A DNA stretch of 32,997 nt from the NCBI GenBank assembly GCA_030654105.1, contig JAURYC010000154.1, positions 1 to 32,997 on the forward strand. The letters run 5' to 3'. The notes under the pieces were generated by a model that was given only the letters and a program-made list of their open reading frames with translations, searched no databases and had not been told where the DNA came from. Source of the DNA: Deltaproteobacteria bacterium. Lineage in GTDB: Bacteria > Desulfobacterota > SM23-61. The position numbers were made by a program, and so were the translations under genes. Positions 23,514-31,593 of this stretch are shown here, piece by piece; positions within the stretch are counted from its first letter, which is position 1; each line of letters opens with the position of its first letter.

Positions 23514-24242
23514 TTGCGTGCGCATTTGGAAAGGCTGGCCGCTCTGCAGATCGTCGACTTGAAGATCCAGGAGATGGAGCGGGAAAGAGGAGAAATTCCC
23601 CAGCGCATAGCAACGCTGGAACAGGAATTCAAGAAGGAGGAAGTCGAAGTTCTTTCGCAACGCACCGAAATGGAGAAACTCCAGAAGGGACGCCGACAAA
23701 AGGAAAAGGATCTGGAAGAGGAAGTCGACCGTGTAAAAAAAGCCGAGGCGCGGGTTTTTGAGATCAAGACCAACAAGGAATACCAAGCGGTTTTAAAGGA
23801 AATTGAGAACGCCAAAAAGCTTAACCGGCAAAGAGAAGAAGAGATCCTGGGAATTTTGGAACGCATCGAAGAGGTGCAGAAAAACCTGAGTAAAAGAGAG
23901 AAAAACCTGGAGGCCAAGCGAAAAGAGTTTCAGAAGCAGATCAACGAACTGCAAAAGAAGGCTGCTTCTTTTGACCAAGAAATGGCCGGCAAGGTTCGTG
24001 AGCGGCAGGAGAGAGAGAAGAAGATCCCCTCGGATCTCCTGAATAAGTACCGCCGGCTATTAGAAAAACGGCAGGGGATCGCCATTACCAAAGTGCAAAA
24101 TGGCGTGTGCCAGGCCTGCCATATGAACCTGCGTCCCCAACTTCATATCGAGTTGCAAAAGCAGGATGCTCTCATTCTGTGTCCCAACTGCAGCCGCATC
24201 CTTTTCTGGGCAAATGGGTTGGATAAGGCCAAAGGAACGTGA
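23514..24242 (+). CDS. Zinc-ribbon coiled-coil protein (C4-type, HP0958/CT398-like)
   Basis: A 242-aa protein: a long charged coiled-coil hairpin (about residues 5-180), then a C4 zinc ribbon (VCQACHMNLRPQ and LCPNCSRILFW). Relatives (DUF164/zf-RING_7 family) are thought to bind nucleic acid or act as chaperone-like adaptors. Start is TTG 23514, seven bases after GGGAGG (23501-23506). An upstream ATG frame from 23472 would start inside the terminator hairpin and is rejected. The stop overlaps the GTG start of the RNase H-like gene (GTGA), so both are co-translated, a pairing I recall from other deltaproteobacteria. Confidence 0.88.
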   Translation: MRAHLERLAALQIVDLKIQEMERERGEIPQRIATLEQEFKKEEVEVLSQRTEMEKLQKGRRQKEKDLEEEVDRVKKAEARVFEIKTNKEYQAVLKEIENAKKLNRQREEEILGILERIEEVQKNLSKREKNLEAKRKEFQKQINELQKKAASFDQEMAGKVRERQEREKKIPSDLLNKYRRLLEKRQGIAITKVQNGVCQACHMNLRPQLHIELQKQDALILCPNCSRILFWANGLDKAKGT

Positions 24243-24892
24243 GCGCGGAAAAATCCTCTGCTTCCCTCCCTTTCTTCCAGGAAGAGCGAGAAAGCTCTCC
24301 CCCTTCTGAAGAAAAGATCCTTCGCTACCTGGCTCAGACTCTGAGCGTGGCTAAAACTTTAAAACGCTTTCCTTTATTAAAAACAAAAGATTTGCAAGAC
24401 CTCCTGCTTAAAAGCGCCCAACGGATAGAGGAGAGCACAGAAACGCCTCACTCCCTACCTCCCCAAGAAGGAAACTTAGAATTTTTTATTCATGCCGATG
24501 GGGCCTCCCGCGGCAATCCAGGCGAAGCGGGGATCGGGGCCGTGATTGCAGATACACAAGGGCGGACCGTCAAGGAGTTAAAGCGTTTTCTGGGGATGGC
24601 CACCAACAATGTGGCGGAATACCAGGCTGTTATTTTCGCCCTGGAAAAAGCTTGGCACCTGGGAGCTGCCAGTGTCATAGTGTACCTGGATTCAGAGTTG
24701 GTAGTCCGGCAGCTGCGGGGAGAATACAGGGTGCGCGAGGTCCACCTCAAGCCCCTGCATCGACAAGCCACAGAGGCCTTGAATCGTTTTTCTAAATATA
24801 GTATTCATAATATACCGAGGGAAGAGAACCGCCGGGCTGATCAGTTGGCCAACGAGGCCATTGATCAGAGAGTCACGGGAACGACGGAATAA
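24239..24892 (+). CDS. RNase HI-like protein with N-terminal helical extension
   Basis: A 217-aa protein. Residues about 80-210 form an RNase HI-type domain: FFIHADGASRGNPGEAGIGAV with the first catalytic Asp, NNVAEYQAVIFALEKA with the catalytic Glu, YLDSELVVRQL with the second Asp, and ENRRADQLANEAID with the last Asp. These four acidic positions are those that cut RNA in RNA:DNA hybrids. The first 75 residues are polar and helical and match no domain I know; some relatives carry a similar extension. It starts with GTG overlapping the previous stop and ends before the hairpin-rich gap leading to rnpB. Confidence 0.9.
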   Translation: MSAEKSSASLPFFQEERESSPPSEEKILRYLAQTLSVAKTLKRFPLLKTKDLQDLLLKSAQRIEESTETPHSLPPQEGNLEFFIHADGASRGNPGEAGIGAVIADTQGRTVKELKRFLGMATNNVAEYQAVIFALEKAWHLGAASVIVYLDSELVVRQLRGEYRVREVHLKPLHRQATEALNRFSKYSIHNIPREENRRADQLANEAIDQRVTGTTE

Positions 24893-24897
24893 AATAG

Positions 24898-25019
24898 AGG
24901 GTCCAAGGGGTCCAGTCACGCTGATAGCGTGATCAAGGGGTCAAGTGAAATGCTTAAGAGCTTTACTGGATTTATCCGATATTCACTTGAATCCTTCAAC
25001 CCTCGATTCCTCGGACCCT
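24898..25019. repeat. Inverted-repeat element before rnpB
   Basis: AGGGTCCAAGG (24898 on) faces CCTCGGACCCT (ending 25019), and TCAAGTGAA (24941-24949) faces TTCACTTGA (24982-24990). Inside is a perfect hairpin TCACGCT-GAT-AGCGTGA (24916-24932). No gene lies in it; this is a third intergenic repeat type. Confidence 0.65.
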
Positions 25020-25031
25020 GTATGGCTAAGT

Positions 25032-25396
25032 GCGGAAGGGGGTCGGGTGATCGCTCGCTTAAAGCGGGAGGAAAGTCCGGGCTCCACAGGGCAAGGTGGT
25101 CGCTAACAGCGACCGGGGGCGACCCCAGGGAAAGTGCCACAGAGAACATACCGCCCCGCGTTTCGCGGGGTAAGGGTGAAAAGGCGAGGTAAGAGCTCAC
25201 CGCACCCCTGGTGACAGGGGTGGCAGGGCAAACCCCACCTGGAGCAAGACCAAATAGGGGAGCGTTTGAGGGTGGCCCGCTCGATGCTCCCGGGTAGGTC
25301 GCTAGATCCCGACAGCAATGCCGGGGCCAGAGGAATGATCACCCTCCCCAGATCGCTTCTGGGGAGACAGAACTCGGCTTACAGACCCGCTTCCGC
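25032..25396 (+). ncRNA. rnpB: RNase P RNA, bacterial type A
   Basis: The catalytic RNA of RNase P, about 365 nt. Universal core sequences are present: GAGGAAAGTCCGGGCTCC (from 25068) for P4 and J3/4, AGAGGAATGATC (about 25330), and ACAGAACTCGGCTTACAGACC near the 3' end. GCGGAAG (25032-25038) pairs with CTTCCGC (25390-25396) to close helix P1, and a T-run follows at once (25397-25402), so P1 probably also serves as the terminator stem. The 550-bp gap between the RNase H-like gene and the gamma-CA gene is thus explained by this RNA and an inverted repeat. Confidence 0.95.
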
Positions 25397-25442
25397 TTTT
25401 TTCCCCCCTTCCCTAAAACCTTTCAGAAAGGAACTGCACCCA

Positions 25443-25967
25443 ATGTCCATCTACGAATTCGAAGGGAAAAGGCCCAAGATCGGAGAAACTTCTTTTGTGC
25501 ATCCAGCTGCTGTCCTCATCGGTGGTGTGACGATCGGGGAAAATTGTTACATCGGCCCAGGGGCTGTTTTGCGGGGTGACTTTGGGTACGTTGAAGTTGG
25601 CGACGGTTCCAATATCCAGGAGAATTGTGTCATCCATACCTATCCCGAACAGACCGCCCGGCTGGGGCAGGACAGTCACATCGGCCATGGAGCCATCGTC
25701 CACGGCTCGAAAATCAAGGAGAATGTCCTGGTGGGCATGGGAGCCATCCTGCACGAGGGAGTGGAAATTGGTGACAATTGCATCATCGGGTCAGGCTGTG
25801 TAATTACGGCCAATCAAATCATTCCCGCAGGAAAGTTGGTGCTCGGCGTTCCCGGCAAGATCGTCGGCGATGTTCCCCCGGAGATGAACAAAGCCAAAGT
25901 ATTTGGCACCAAGCTCTACCAAACCCTTCCCCGTCGGTATAAAGCAACCCTTAAAATGATCGGATAA
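25443..25967 (+). CDS. Gamma-carbonic-anhydrase-like hexapeptide-repeat protein
   Basis: A 174-aa left-handed beta-helix protein of the gamma-CA/PaaY/YrdA family. Hexapeptide turns run from FVHPAAVLIGGVTIG to NCIIGSGCVITANQI, followed by the C-terminal helix (NKAKVFGTKLYQTLPRRY). The zinc-ligand histidines are plausibly in VIHTYPEQ and SHIGHGAIVHG. Members either hydrate CO2 or act on CoA esters. The start is ATG 25443 with AGAAAGGA before it; a longer frame from 25266 lies in rnpB and is rejected. The gene begins 46 bp after rnpB and ends 66 bp before the aldolase gene, so the two may be co-transcribed. Confidence 0.92.
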   Translation: MSIYEFEGKRPKIGETSFVHPAAVLIGGVTIGENCYIGPGAVLRGDFGYVEVGDGSNIQENCVIHTYPEQTARLGQDSHIGHGAIVHGSKIKENVLVGMGAILHEGVEIGDNCIIGSGCVITANQIIPAGKLVLGVPGKIVGDVPPEMNKAKVFGTKLYQTLPRRYKATLKMIG

Positions 25968-26033
25968 TTTTATTATTCCCCAATCTTTTTCTATTTGGAC
26001 CTGCAGGAAAAAATTTTTTAAGGAGGAAATCTG

Positions 26034-26825
26034 ATGGAGTTGAAAGAAAACCGCGTCAAGAAAGCTCTTAAGGCAGGCCAGGTTTGCATCGGCAGTATGG
26101 TCTCCAGCTTCCGTTCACCTCAGATCGCCCAGATATTCGCCGTCTCGGGCTGGGATTATCTCATTATGGACACGGAGCATAGTTTTTTCGATTATGGGTC
26201 CCTGGCGGATATTTTTTCGCTGGCCCGTACCGAAGAAATTGTACCTCTCGTCCGCGTGACCGTTGCTACGTATCCCTATCTTGCGCGAGCTTTGGACGTA
26301 GGGGCCATGGGGGTAATTTGCCCTCATGTGGAGACCCCCGAAGAGATTCGCCTTATTTTAGATAGCTGTCTTTATGCCCCCCTTGGGCAGCGCGGCCTTT
26401 CCCTGAGCAACATCCATCTCGCCCATCGTCGCGCCACACAAAAGGAATACGTAGAGTGGGCGAATGCCAATACTCTGATTGTCATTCAACCGGAAACCAA
26501 GAAAGCGATCGAGAATATCGAAAAACTCGTCTCCATCCCGGGGGTGGATGCCGTGATGATCGGACCTCATGACCTATCTCTTTCCTTGGGCATCGTGGGC
26601 CAATTGAAGCACCCTCAAATGGCCGAAGCCTACGAGCGGATCATCGCCGCCTGCCAAAAATTTGGGGTTGCTCCGGGCATCCACTTGACGGAATTCGACC
26701 AGGCGCAAGAATGGCTGGCCAAGGGGATGCGTTTCTTCACCTTTCAAAACGATATCCGCATGCTCGTCGATGCCGGGAAGTCCTCTACCGCCCAGCTGCG
26801 CCAATTCATCAATCAGAAAGTTTAA
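26034..26825 (+). CDS. HpcH/HpaI aldolase family protein
   Basis: A 263-aa class II pyruvate aldolase (HpaI/GarL type), cleaving 2-keto-3-deoxy or 4-hydroxy-2-oxo acids with a divalent metal. Visible family parts are YLIMDTEHSFFDYGSL, the LVRVTVATYPYLARALDVGA beta/alpha unit with the substrate Arg, GVICPHVETPEEI, PLGQRGLSL, VIQPETKKAIENI with the metal Glu, and DAVMIGPHDLSLSLG with the metal Asp. AAGGAGG lies just before ATG 26034. It is convergent with the aminotransferase. An aromatic-acid or sugar-acid substrate cannot be decided from sequence. Confidence 0.93.
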   Translation: MELKENRVKKALKAGQVCIGSMVSSFRSPQIAQIFAVSGWDYLIMDTEHSFFDYGSLADIFSLARTEEIVPLVRVTVATYPYLARALDVGAMGVICPHVETPEEIRLILDSCLYAPLGQRGLSLSNIHLAHRRATQKEYVEWANANTLIVIQPETKKAIENIEKLVSIPGVDAVMIGPHDLSLSLGIVGQLKHPQMAEAYERIIAACQKFGVAPGIHLTEFDQAQEWLAKGMRFFTFQNDIRMLVDAGKSSTAQLRQFINQKV

Positions 26826-26915
26826 GAGCTTTTTCCCTTTCGCTCGGAACAGGTCCAGGTCATAGCCTACTCAATCTTAATTTTAGGGATGACCAAGGAA
26901 CGATGATCCGGATTT

Positions 26916-28259
26916 TTAATATCCCAGCTTCTTTTCTACTTCATCCAGGGATTGATCGATGGCTTTCAGCCCTTCCTCAACTTCTTTCCGGGTGAGGGTC
27001 AGGGGGGGAGCGAATTCCAGAGCATTATTCCCCATTCCCTTGACGATTACCCCATGGGCCCTTCCGGCCAGGGTGAGTTCGGATATGATATTTTCTTGGG
27101 GAGGGAAGGGGATTCGTTTCTTCTTATCCTGGACGATTTCAAGGGCGCACCATAACCCCAATCCCCGAGCTTCGCCGGCAATGGGGTGTTTTTGCAGTTC
27201 TTTCAATCCTTCCAGAAAAACCTTTCCCATGGCAGCGGCGTTGGCTACCAGGTTTTCGCGCTCGATAATTTCGAGGTTCGCCAAGGCGGCAGCGCAGCAT
27301 ACCGGGTGGTTCCCATAGGTGTGTAAGTGTAAAAAAGTCGGGATGGCCTCGGCAATCTTACGGGTTGTAGCGGCGGCGCCCAGGGGAGCATAACCGCCCG
27401 TCAGCTGCTTGGCCATGGTCATGATGTCCGGTTTAATGTTGTAATGCTCAGACGCAAACATTTTACCCGTCCGCCCGAAGCCGACGATGACTTCATCGAT
27501 AATTAACAGAACTCCGTATTTGGCGCAGATCTGCTGGATGCGGTCGAAATAACCCTCCGGTGGCGGAAGAGCTCCGACCCCCTGCATCACGGTCTCGGCG
27601 ATGAAAGCGGCAACCAAGTCAGGCCCCTCGAATTGGATCAAAGAATCAAGGGCATCGGCGCAGGCCAAGTCGCAGGCAGGATAAGTAAGGTTCAAGGGGC
27701 ATCGATAACAGTAAGGAGGAATCAAAAAAGCATGTCCCGGGACTAAAGGAGCCATGACGTTGCGCATGGGATTTAAAAAGCCTAAGGCGCTTAAAGCGCC
27801 CATGGTCTGGCCGTGGTAGGCGTTCTGGCGGGAGATGATCTTAAAACGTTTTTGTTTGTTCGCAAAATAATGATATTGCTTGGCGATTTTAAAAGCGGTT
27901 TCGACAGCCTCTGACCCGTCGCAAACAAAGCAGGTGGTCATCAACTCGCCAGGATAAATGGAGGCCAGCTTTTTGGCCAATTCGACCGCAGGAGTGGTGA
28001 TGTAAAATGCCGGAGTGTAATAATGCATTTTCTTGGCTTGTTCATACATGGCTTTGGCGACTTCCTCCCGGCCGTAACCAATGGCGTTGGGCCGGGTATT
28101 CCCCGCCATCAAGTCCAGGTAACGATTTCCGTCTTCATCAAAGATATAATTTCCTTCCCCGCGCACAATGACGAGGACTCTTCCTTCCTGCATGTCCTTT
28201 TTAACGGTGTTGTGTAGAAAAAGGTAAGTCAGTGCGTCTTCTACAGTCTTCGAGGCCAT
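26916..28259 (-). CDS. Class III (PLP-dependent) aminotransferase
   Basis: A 447-aa fold-type I, class III aminotransferase, acting on omega-amino acids, diamines, GABA or glutamate-semialdehyde-like substrates. Motifs in order: YLDLMAGNTRPNAIGYG, CDGSEAVETAFKIAKQYH for PLP phosphate binding, NAYHGQTMGALSALG, LLIIDEVIVGFGRTG with the Asp that contacts the ring, and DIMTMAKQLTGGYAPLGA with the Schiff-base Lys. The annotated start is ATG 28259, with AAAGGA eight bases upstream. An in-frame extension to 28433 adds 58 residues of low-complexity, arginine-rich text and is unlikely. It is convergent with the HpaI aldolase. Confidence 0.93.
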   Translation of the reverse strand: MASKTVEDALTYLFLHNTVKKDMQEGRVLVIVRGEGNYIFDEDGNRYLDLMAGNTRPNAIGYGREEVAKAMYEQAKKMHYYTPAFYITTPAVELAKKLASIYPGELMTTCFVCDGSEAVETAFKIAKQYHYFANKQKRFKIISRQNAYHGQTMGALSALGFLNPMRNVMAPLVPGHAFLIPPYCYRCPLNLTYPACDLACADALDSLIQFEGPDLVAAFIAETVMQGVGALPPPEGYFDRIQQICAKYGVLLIIDEVIVGFGRTGKMFASEHYNIKPDIMTMAKQLTGGYAPLGAAATTRKIAEAIPTFLHLHTYGNHPVCCAAALANLEIIERENLVANAAAMGKVFLEGLKELQKHPIAGEARGLGLWCALEIVQDKKKRIPFPPQENIISELTLAGRAHGVIVKGMGNNALEFAPPLTLTRKEVEEGLKAIDQSLDEVEKKLGY

Positions 28260-28389
28260 TTTCGTCGTCCTTTCATTACCCTTGATAAACTCTTCCCTTT
28301 TTTCCTTTTGTAACAATTCATTTCCCTTCCTGTCAATGTATTTATTGACCTTGATAATCATAAAAAGGCGTCTCTTGAGCATACGAGGA

Positions 28390-28578
28390 TTAGGGAGACC
28401 TGTGCGGCACGGTAAAAAAAACAAATAATCCAAAGGCGATCTGCAGACCTAATCTTCCATCCGCGAATACCCCCGTTGGCCAATCATAATACCAAGCGAC
28501 GGAGAGATTGACCGCAATATCCGTGGCCATGATCCATACGGAAAAGGTCATTCCCCAGAAAGGAAGGAAGACAAGCAA
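28390..28578 (-). CDS. Possible small membrane protein (two transmembrane segments)
   Basis: A 62-codon frame from TTG 28578; the open frame reaches to 28656, overlapping the next gene's end. It contains LLVFLPFWGMTFSVWIMATD and LGLQIAFGLFVFFTV as two hydrophobic segments, with WYYDWPTG between. There is no clear ribosome-binding site or ATG start before residue 36 of the longer frame. It may be a genuine small membrane protein or a gene fragment in the 369-bp gap between the aminotransferase and the GNAT-like gene. I do not recognise the family. Confidence 0.35.
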   Translation of the reverse strand: MLVFLPFWGMTFSVWIMATDIAVNLSVAWYYDWPTGVFADGRLGLQIAFGLFVFFTVPHRSP

Positions 28579-28628
28579 AAAGAATTTTGGGGAACATGGG
28601 GCGGAGAAACTTTTCCTGGTTGAGGATT

Positions 28629-29438
28629 TCAATAAACGGCGTCGGGGAAAGTGCAAACCGGGCGCGGCCGGCCGACCATCAGGTACATCTTGGGGGAAGC
28701 CCAGCCTTCATCCAGAATGTCGTCATCGATCTCGCTGATCACCCCATCATGGATGGCCCAGGAACGTCCGCGGATGGTTCTTGCGAAGCCGGGCTGCCGG
28801 AAGGGATTTGAGGCGTCGAGTTTTTGCAAGAGTTGGCCGCCCGATTGGAAAGTCTGATGGATGCGCTGCATACGCTTAAATCCCTCAAAGTAGGTGAAAC
28901 CGCAGCGCTCATAAACGATGGCGTTGTGGTAAAAAAGGGCCTCCAGGCTGATGGTTTTAATGTCCAGGACTTTGGCAAAGTATTCGAGACCGGCAATCAC
29001 TTCCCGGGTTAACCCCAACCCTTTGCGAGTCTGGCCAGGAGCCAATCCGGCTTGCAGGGCCCGTTCCTCTTCGGGTAGATTACGGGAGGCACGCCCCCAG
29101 AGCGTGTCCCGCCCCTGGGCATCGCTGTCGATGTTGAACCGCTCACCGTCGGGATCGTTGACCACCAGAAAGTCCCAGTTGACCTGGCTGAAGTCCACCG
29201 CATCCGAGACCTGGATGGAGTAGACGGGATCTGGATCGTCGCCCTTTCGTTTCATTTCTACCATCACCGTTTCTTCCCTTTCCGGGCAGTAGAAGCGAAC
29301 CAGGCGGTTGCCTTCATAGTCGGAGAAGGTCAACGGATTAACCTGAAAACGTTTAAAAAGAGAAGGAGGAATGAGCAGCCGGTAGAGGCCCTCTTTCTCG
29401 CTGGGAGACATCTGATTGATGCGGTGAATCCAGGGCAT
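28629..29438 (-). CDS. Hypothetical protein with a GNAT-like segment
   Basis: A 269-aa soluble protein I cannot place in a named family. It begins MPWIHRINQMSPSEKEGLYR. The middle (about residues 140-195), with QTRKGLGLTREVIAGLEYF and YHNAIVYERCGFTYFEGF, resembles the acetyl-CoA-binding and last-strand region of GNAT acetyltransferases, where (N)AI-YE-GF is typical. The rest, with VNPLTFSDYEGNRLVRFYCP and DFLVVNDPDGERFNID, does not recall a known domain. It lies between inverted repeats and has no obvious operon partner beyond the possible small membrane protein. The GNAT idea is moderate at best. Confidence 0.7.
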   Translation of the reverse strand: MPWIHRINQMSPSEKEGLYRLLIPPSLFKRFQVNPLTFSDYEGNRLVRFYCPEREETVMVEMKRKGDDPDPVYSIQVSDAVDFSQVNWDFLVVNDPDGERFNIDSDAQGRDTLWGRASRNLPEEERALQAGLAPGQTRKGLGLTREVIAGLEYFAKVLDIKTISLEALFYHNAIVYERCGFTYFEGFKRMQRIHQTFQSGGQLLQKLDASNPFRQPGFARTIRGRSWAIHDGVISEIDDDILDEGWASPKMYLMVGRPRPVCTFPDAVY

Positions 29439-29451
29439 ATAAGTTAATTGG

Positions 29452-29662
29452 AACGCAGATTTTCGCAGATACCCGCAGAAAAAGATTCTATGCTAAGAGA
29501 ATTCAAGAGCCAGAAGTTTGAATGAATGCCAAGTCATTTAATATTTTCCTATCTTTATTGCGAAGGAGTGAGCCAAAGGCGGAATCCTCGCCATGACAGT
29601 TTATTTCATGGGTTTGTATTCGTCATATTTTTAATTCAAAAAATCTGCGTTCATCTGCGTCC
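29452..29662. repeat. GCAGAT/ATCTGCGT inverted-repeat element
   Basis: AACGCAGATTTTCGCAGAT (from 29452) with CCCGCAGA following, faces ATCTGCGTTCATCTGCGTCC (29643-29662). It occupies nearly all of the gap between the GNAT-like gene start and the DRTGG gene stop, and is of the same type as 10803-10893. Confidence 0.65.
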
Positions 29663-29670
29663 CGAAAAAA

Positions 29671-30732
29671 TTAAAGCAAAGCTTCCACCCACTGGTCTGA
29701 ATCTGTCGCTTGATCCATCAGCTCGAGGAACTGGCGAACTTTAAATTCATCCTTTACACCTAAGGAGGGTTTGGCTTTTTCCAGCCGTTCCATGGTCTGA
29801 AAAGTATCTGACCGGATCAGGATTAAAGGGATCGACCGTTCCTGGGCTACCCGCAAGACCAGATCGCCTGGGCTTTTCCCTCCGGTGAGGATGATTCCTC
29901 CAACCAAATTTTTCCCTGCACCCTTCTCTTCCAGACCGACCAAGATGATCTTGTTATAGACCTGTTTGAAAATCGCCAGGGGACCCTCCAGGTATTTAGA
30001 CCCAATGGTGAAAGTCTTAATTAAATTGCCGCCAAACTCTGAACAGCAGAGAATCTGGCCGTCGATCAAATCAGCGATGGTGAATACCGTCAAAGCTGCC
30101 AAGATGGGGCTCTCGGGTATGGCCGCTACCGACTTCAACCCTTTGCCCTGGAGGAAAGGGATTACCTTGGTCTTGACATGGTCCATTTTGTCCAGAGCAA
30201 CATGATTGAGGATAGCGGTTTTCACCCGGCCATCGAGAAAGGAGTTCAGCGAGAGCAGGGAGTAAAGGGTCAGGTTGTCCCGCTGGTAGCGATCCACTAA
30301 AAGCACGGAGGCATTGAATAATTTGACCAGGAGGCTGTCGGAAAGCCTGGAAAGTCCACCGCCGAAGAAGATCTCTTTCGCTCCCATGATCAAGACCACG
30401 TCTTTCCCGCGGGAAGTCTCCTGGAAAGCCTTCTCGATCTTTTCGATCAATCGATCTTCGTGGCTGCCGGAAACTTCGGCAATTAAATTTTCCGTAAGCA
30501 CCACCGGACAAAGGGCCTCCGCCGGCTCTGCGAGGTCCAAGACCTCTTTAAGGAGGGTGGCATCGGAGTCGCAAAAACTCCCTTCCGCAGAGGGCCCCAG
30601 CTCCGGCAGAAGTCCATAAGGTTTGAAGAATCCTACCTGGACACCTTTGGCTTTTAATTTGACGGCCAAGGCCCAAGTGGCCAGCGTCTGGCCCGGCTCG
30701 CCACCGGTGGACCCTATGAAGATCGAACGCAT
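29671..30732 (-). CDS. BioD-like P-loop/DRTGG-domain protein
   Basis: A 353-aa cytoplasmic protein. The N-terminal half (1-200) is a dethiobiotin-synthetase-like fold, as in the N-terminal domain of long phosphotransacetylases. The P-loop reads GSTGGEPGQT, with Gln in place of the Walker A lysine, as also happens in those Pta domains, so ATP use is doubtful. The C-terminal part (about 215-325), with FTIADLIDGQILCCSEFGG and VGGIILTGGKSPGDLVLR, is a DRTGG domain, often found with CBS or Pta domains and probably binding a nucleotide ligand. The likely role is sensory or regulatory; no partner enzyme is adjacent. Inverted repeats lie on both sides. Confidence 0.85.
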   Translation of the reverse strand: MRSIFIGSTGGEPGQTLATWALAVKLKAKGVQVGFFKPYGLLPELGPSAEGSFCDSDATLLKEVLDLAEPAEALCPVVLTENLIAEVSGSHEDRLIEKIEKAFQETSRGKDVVLIMGAKEIFFGGGLSRLSDSLLVKLFNASVLLVDRYQRDNLTLYSLLSLNSFLDGRVKTAILNHVALDKMDHVKTKVIPFLQGKGLKSVAAIPESPILAALTVFTIADLIDGQILCCSEFGGNLIKTFTIGSKYLEGPLAIFKQVYNKIILVGLEEKGAGKNLVGGIILTGGKSPGDLVLRVAQERSIPLILIRSDTFQTMERLEKAKPSLGVKDEFKVRQFLELMDQATDSDQWVEALL

Positions 30733-30772
30733 GGAAAACCTCCGGAAGGGAATCCGTGATGCACTTCATTCA

Positions 30773-30825
30773 CCGCAGAGAACGCAGAGAGCGCAGAGAA
30801 TATGCATTCTCAGCGGCCTCTGCGG
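30773..30825. repeat. CCGCAGAG/CTCTGCGG inverted-repeat element
   Basis: CCGCAGAGAACGCAGAGAGC on the left faces CTCTGCGG (30818-30825), with a short centre. It is a variant of the CACAGAG family and the shortest copy in the window. Confidence 0.7.
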
Positions 30826-30869
30826 TAATTGCTTTTTTATAATAGCAAAAGGGAAGAAGGAAGTAAATT

Positions 30870-30925
30870 CAGATTGCAGATTGCAGATTGCAGATTGTAG
30901 ATTGCAGATTTTAGATTGGAGATTG
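30870..30925. repeat. CAGATTG heptamer tandem repeat
   Basis: About eight units of CAGATTG, the first four perfect (30870-30897), then degenerate (TAGATTG, TTAGATTGG). It lies downstream of the cytochrome gene in the 272-bp gap. A repeat number change here would be a useful strain marker. Confidence 0.8.
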
Positions 30926-31004
30926 GGGAATGGGTCGTTAGGAAAAGCAAAGGGAGAAAAGGGTGTGGCCCAATCCGGCTCCTCGCGGGACTGGGCCCAA
31001 CCGA

Positions 31005-31556
31005 TCAGGGAGTTTTTTCTTTTGGGGAATATACCAGGTTGATCGGGTGGCATTTATCACAAGCCTGAGTGCGGGGATGGGCTTGGTGACAATGATAACA
31101 AGTCTCCATCTGCGGCCGGTTGGTCCGCGGGTTAAAGGAATCGTGCCCGATATTGCGATGGCAATCGATACATAGAACTTTTTTCTCGGCATGGAGCTTA
31201 TGGGAGATTTTTACGATCCGAACGCTGGCCAGGTCAGTTTGCTCCCCTCGGGGAATGGTGGCGTGACAGCGCAGACAGTTATTGTTCATCAGATCATCAC
31301 TGGCGGAAAACTTACTGGGGATGATCCCTCCCGACGTTGTGTGGCAATCCGTGCAGGTTACCGATGCCGGGTGGACGCGGGAAGGAAGCCACCTGGCCAT
31401 AGGTTCCTGATTTTGATGGCAGCTCAAACAGAAAAACGGATGGGTCGTGGTAAATCGGACCAACCCCAAAGCCGGGATGGCAGCTAAAACCAGAATGATC
31501 GCAATGACCAATACCCAGGCTCGTCTGGATAATTTAGGTAATGCCGGAATTTTCAT
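31005..31556 (-). CDS. Membrane-anchored hexaheme cytochrome c
   Basis: A 183-aa periplasmic cytochrome with an N-terminal membrane anchor (RAWVLVIAIILVLAAIPALG) and six CxxCH heme sites: CLSCH, CTDCH, CLRCH, CIDCH, CYHCH and CDKCH. The anchor-plus-hemes layout resembles NapC/NrfH-type or QrcA-type cytochromes that pass electrons from the quinol pool. Further His residues (SHKLHAEK, HQAHPRTQ) are candidate distal ligands. ATG 31556 is preferred to ATG 31562, because AGAGGA then sits six bases upstream. It follows the molybdopterin oxidoreductase by about 37 bp, so the two should form one electron-transfer unit. The Qrc-like role is inference; in Desulfovibrio the cytochrome gene comes first. 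Confidence 0.9.
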   Translation of the reverse strand: MKIPALPKLSRRAWVLVIAIILVLAAIPALGLVRFTTTHPFFCLSCHQNQEPMARWLPSRVHPASVTCTDCHTTSGGIIPSKFSASDDLMNNNCLRCHATIPRGEQTDLASVRIVKISHKLHAEKKVLCIDCHRNIGHDSFNPRTNRPQMETCYHCHQAHPRTQACDKCHPINLVYSPKEKTP

Positions 31557-31593
31557 GACCATTCCTCTGGATTCCCATCAGGCTCTCTTTGGT

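Noticed and set aside
25266-25442. N-terminal extension of the gamma-CA-like frame
   Set aside because: It lies inside RNase P RNA and its terminator; ATG 25443 has a ribosome-binding site and matches the family's start.
28260-28433. 58-residue extension of the aminotransferase
   Set aside because: Low-complexity basic text, and the AAAGGA site favours ATG 28259.
3194-30825. CRISPR array suspected from repeated CAGAG motifs
   Set aside because: The repeats are short, dispersed, inverted and without regular spacers; no cas genes are present.
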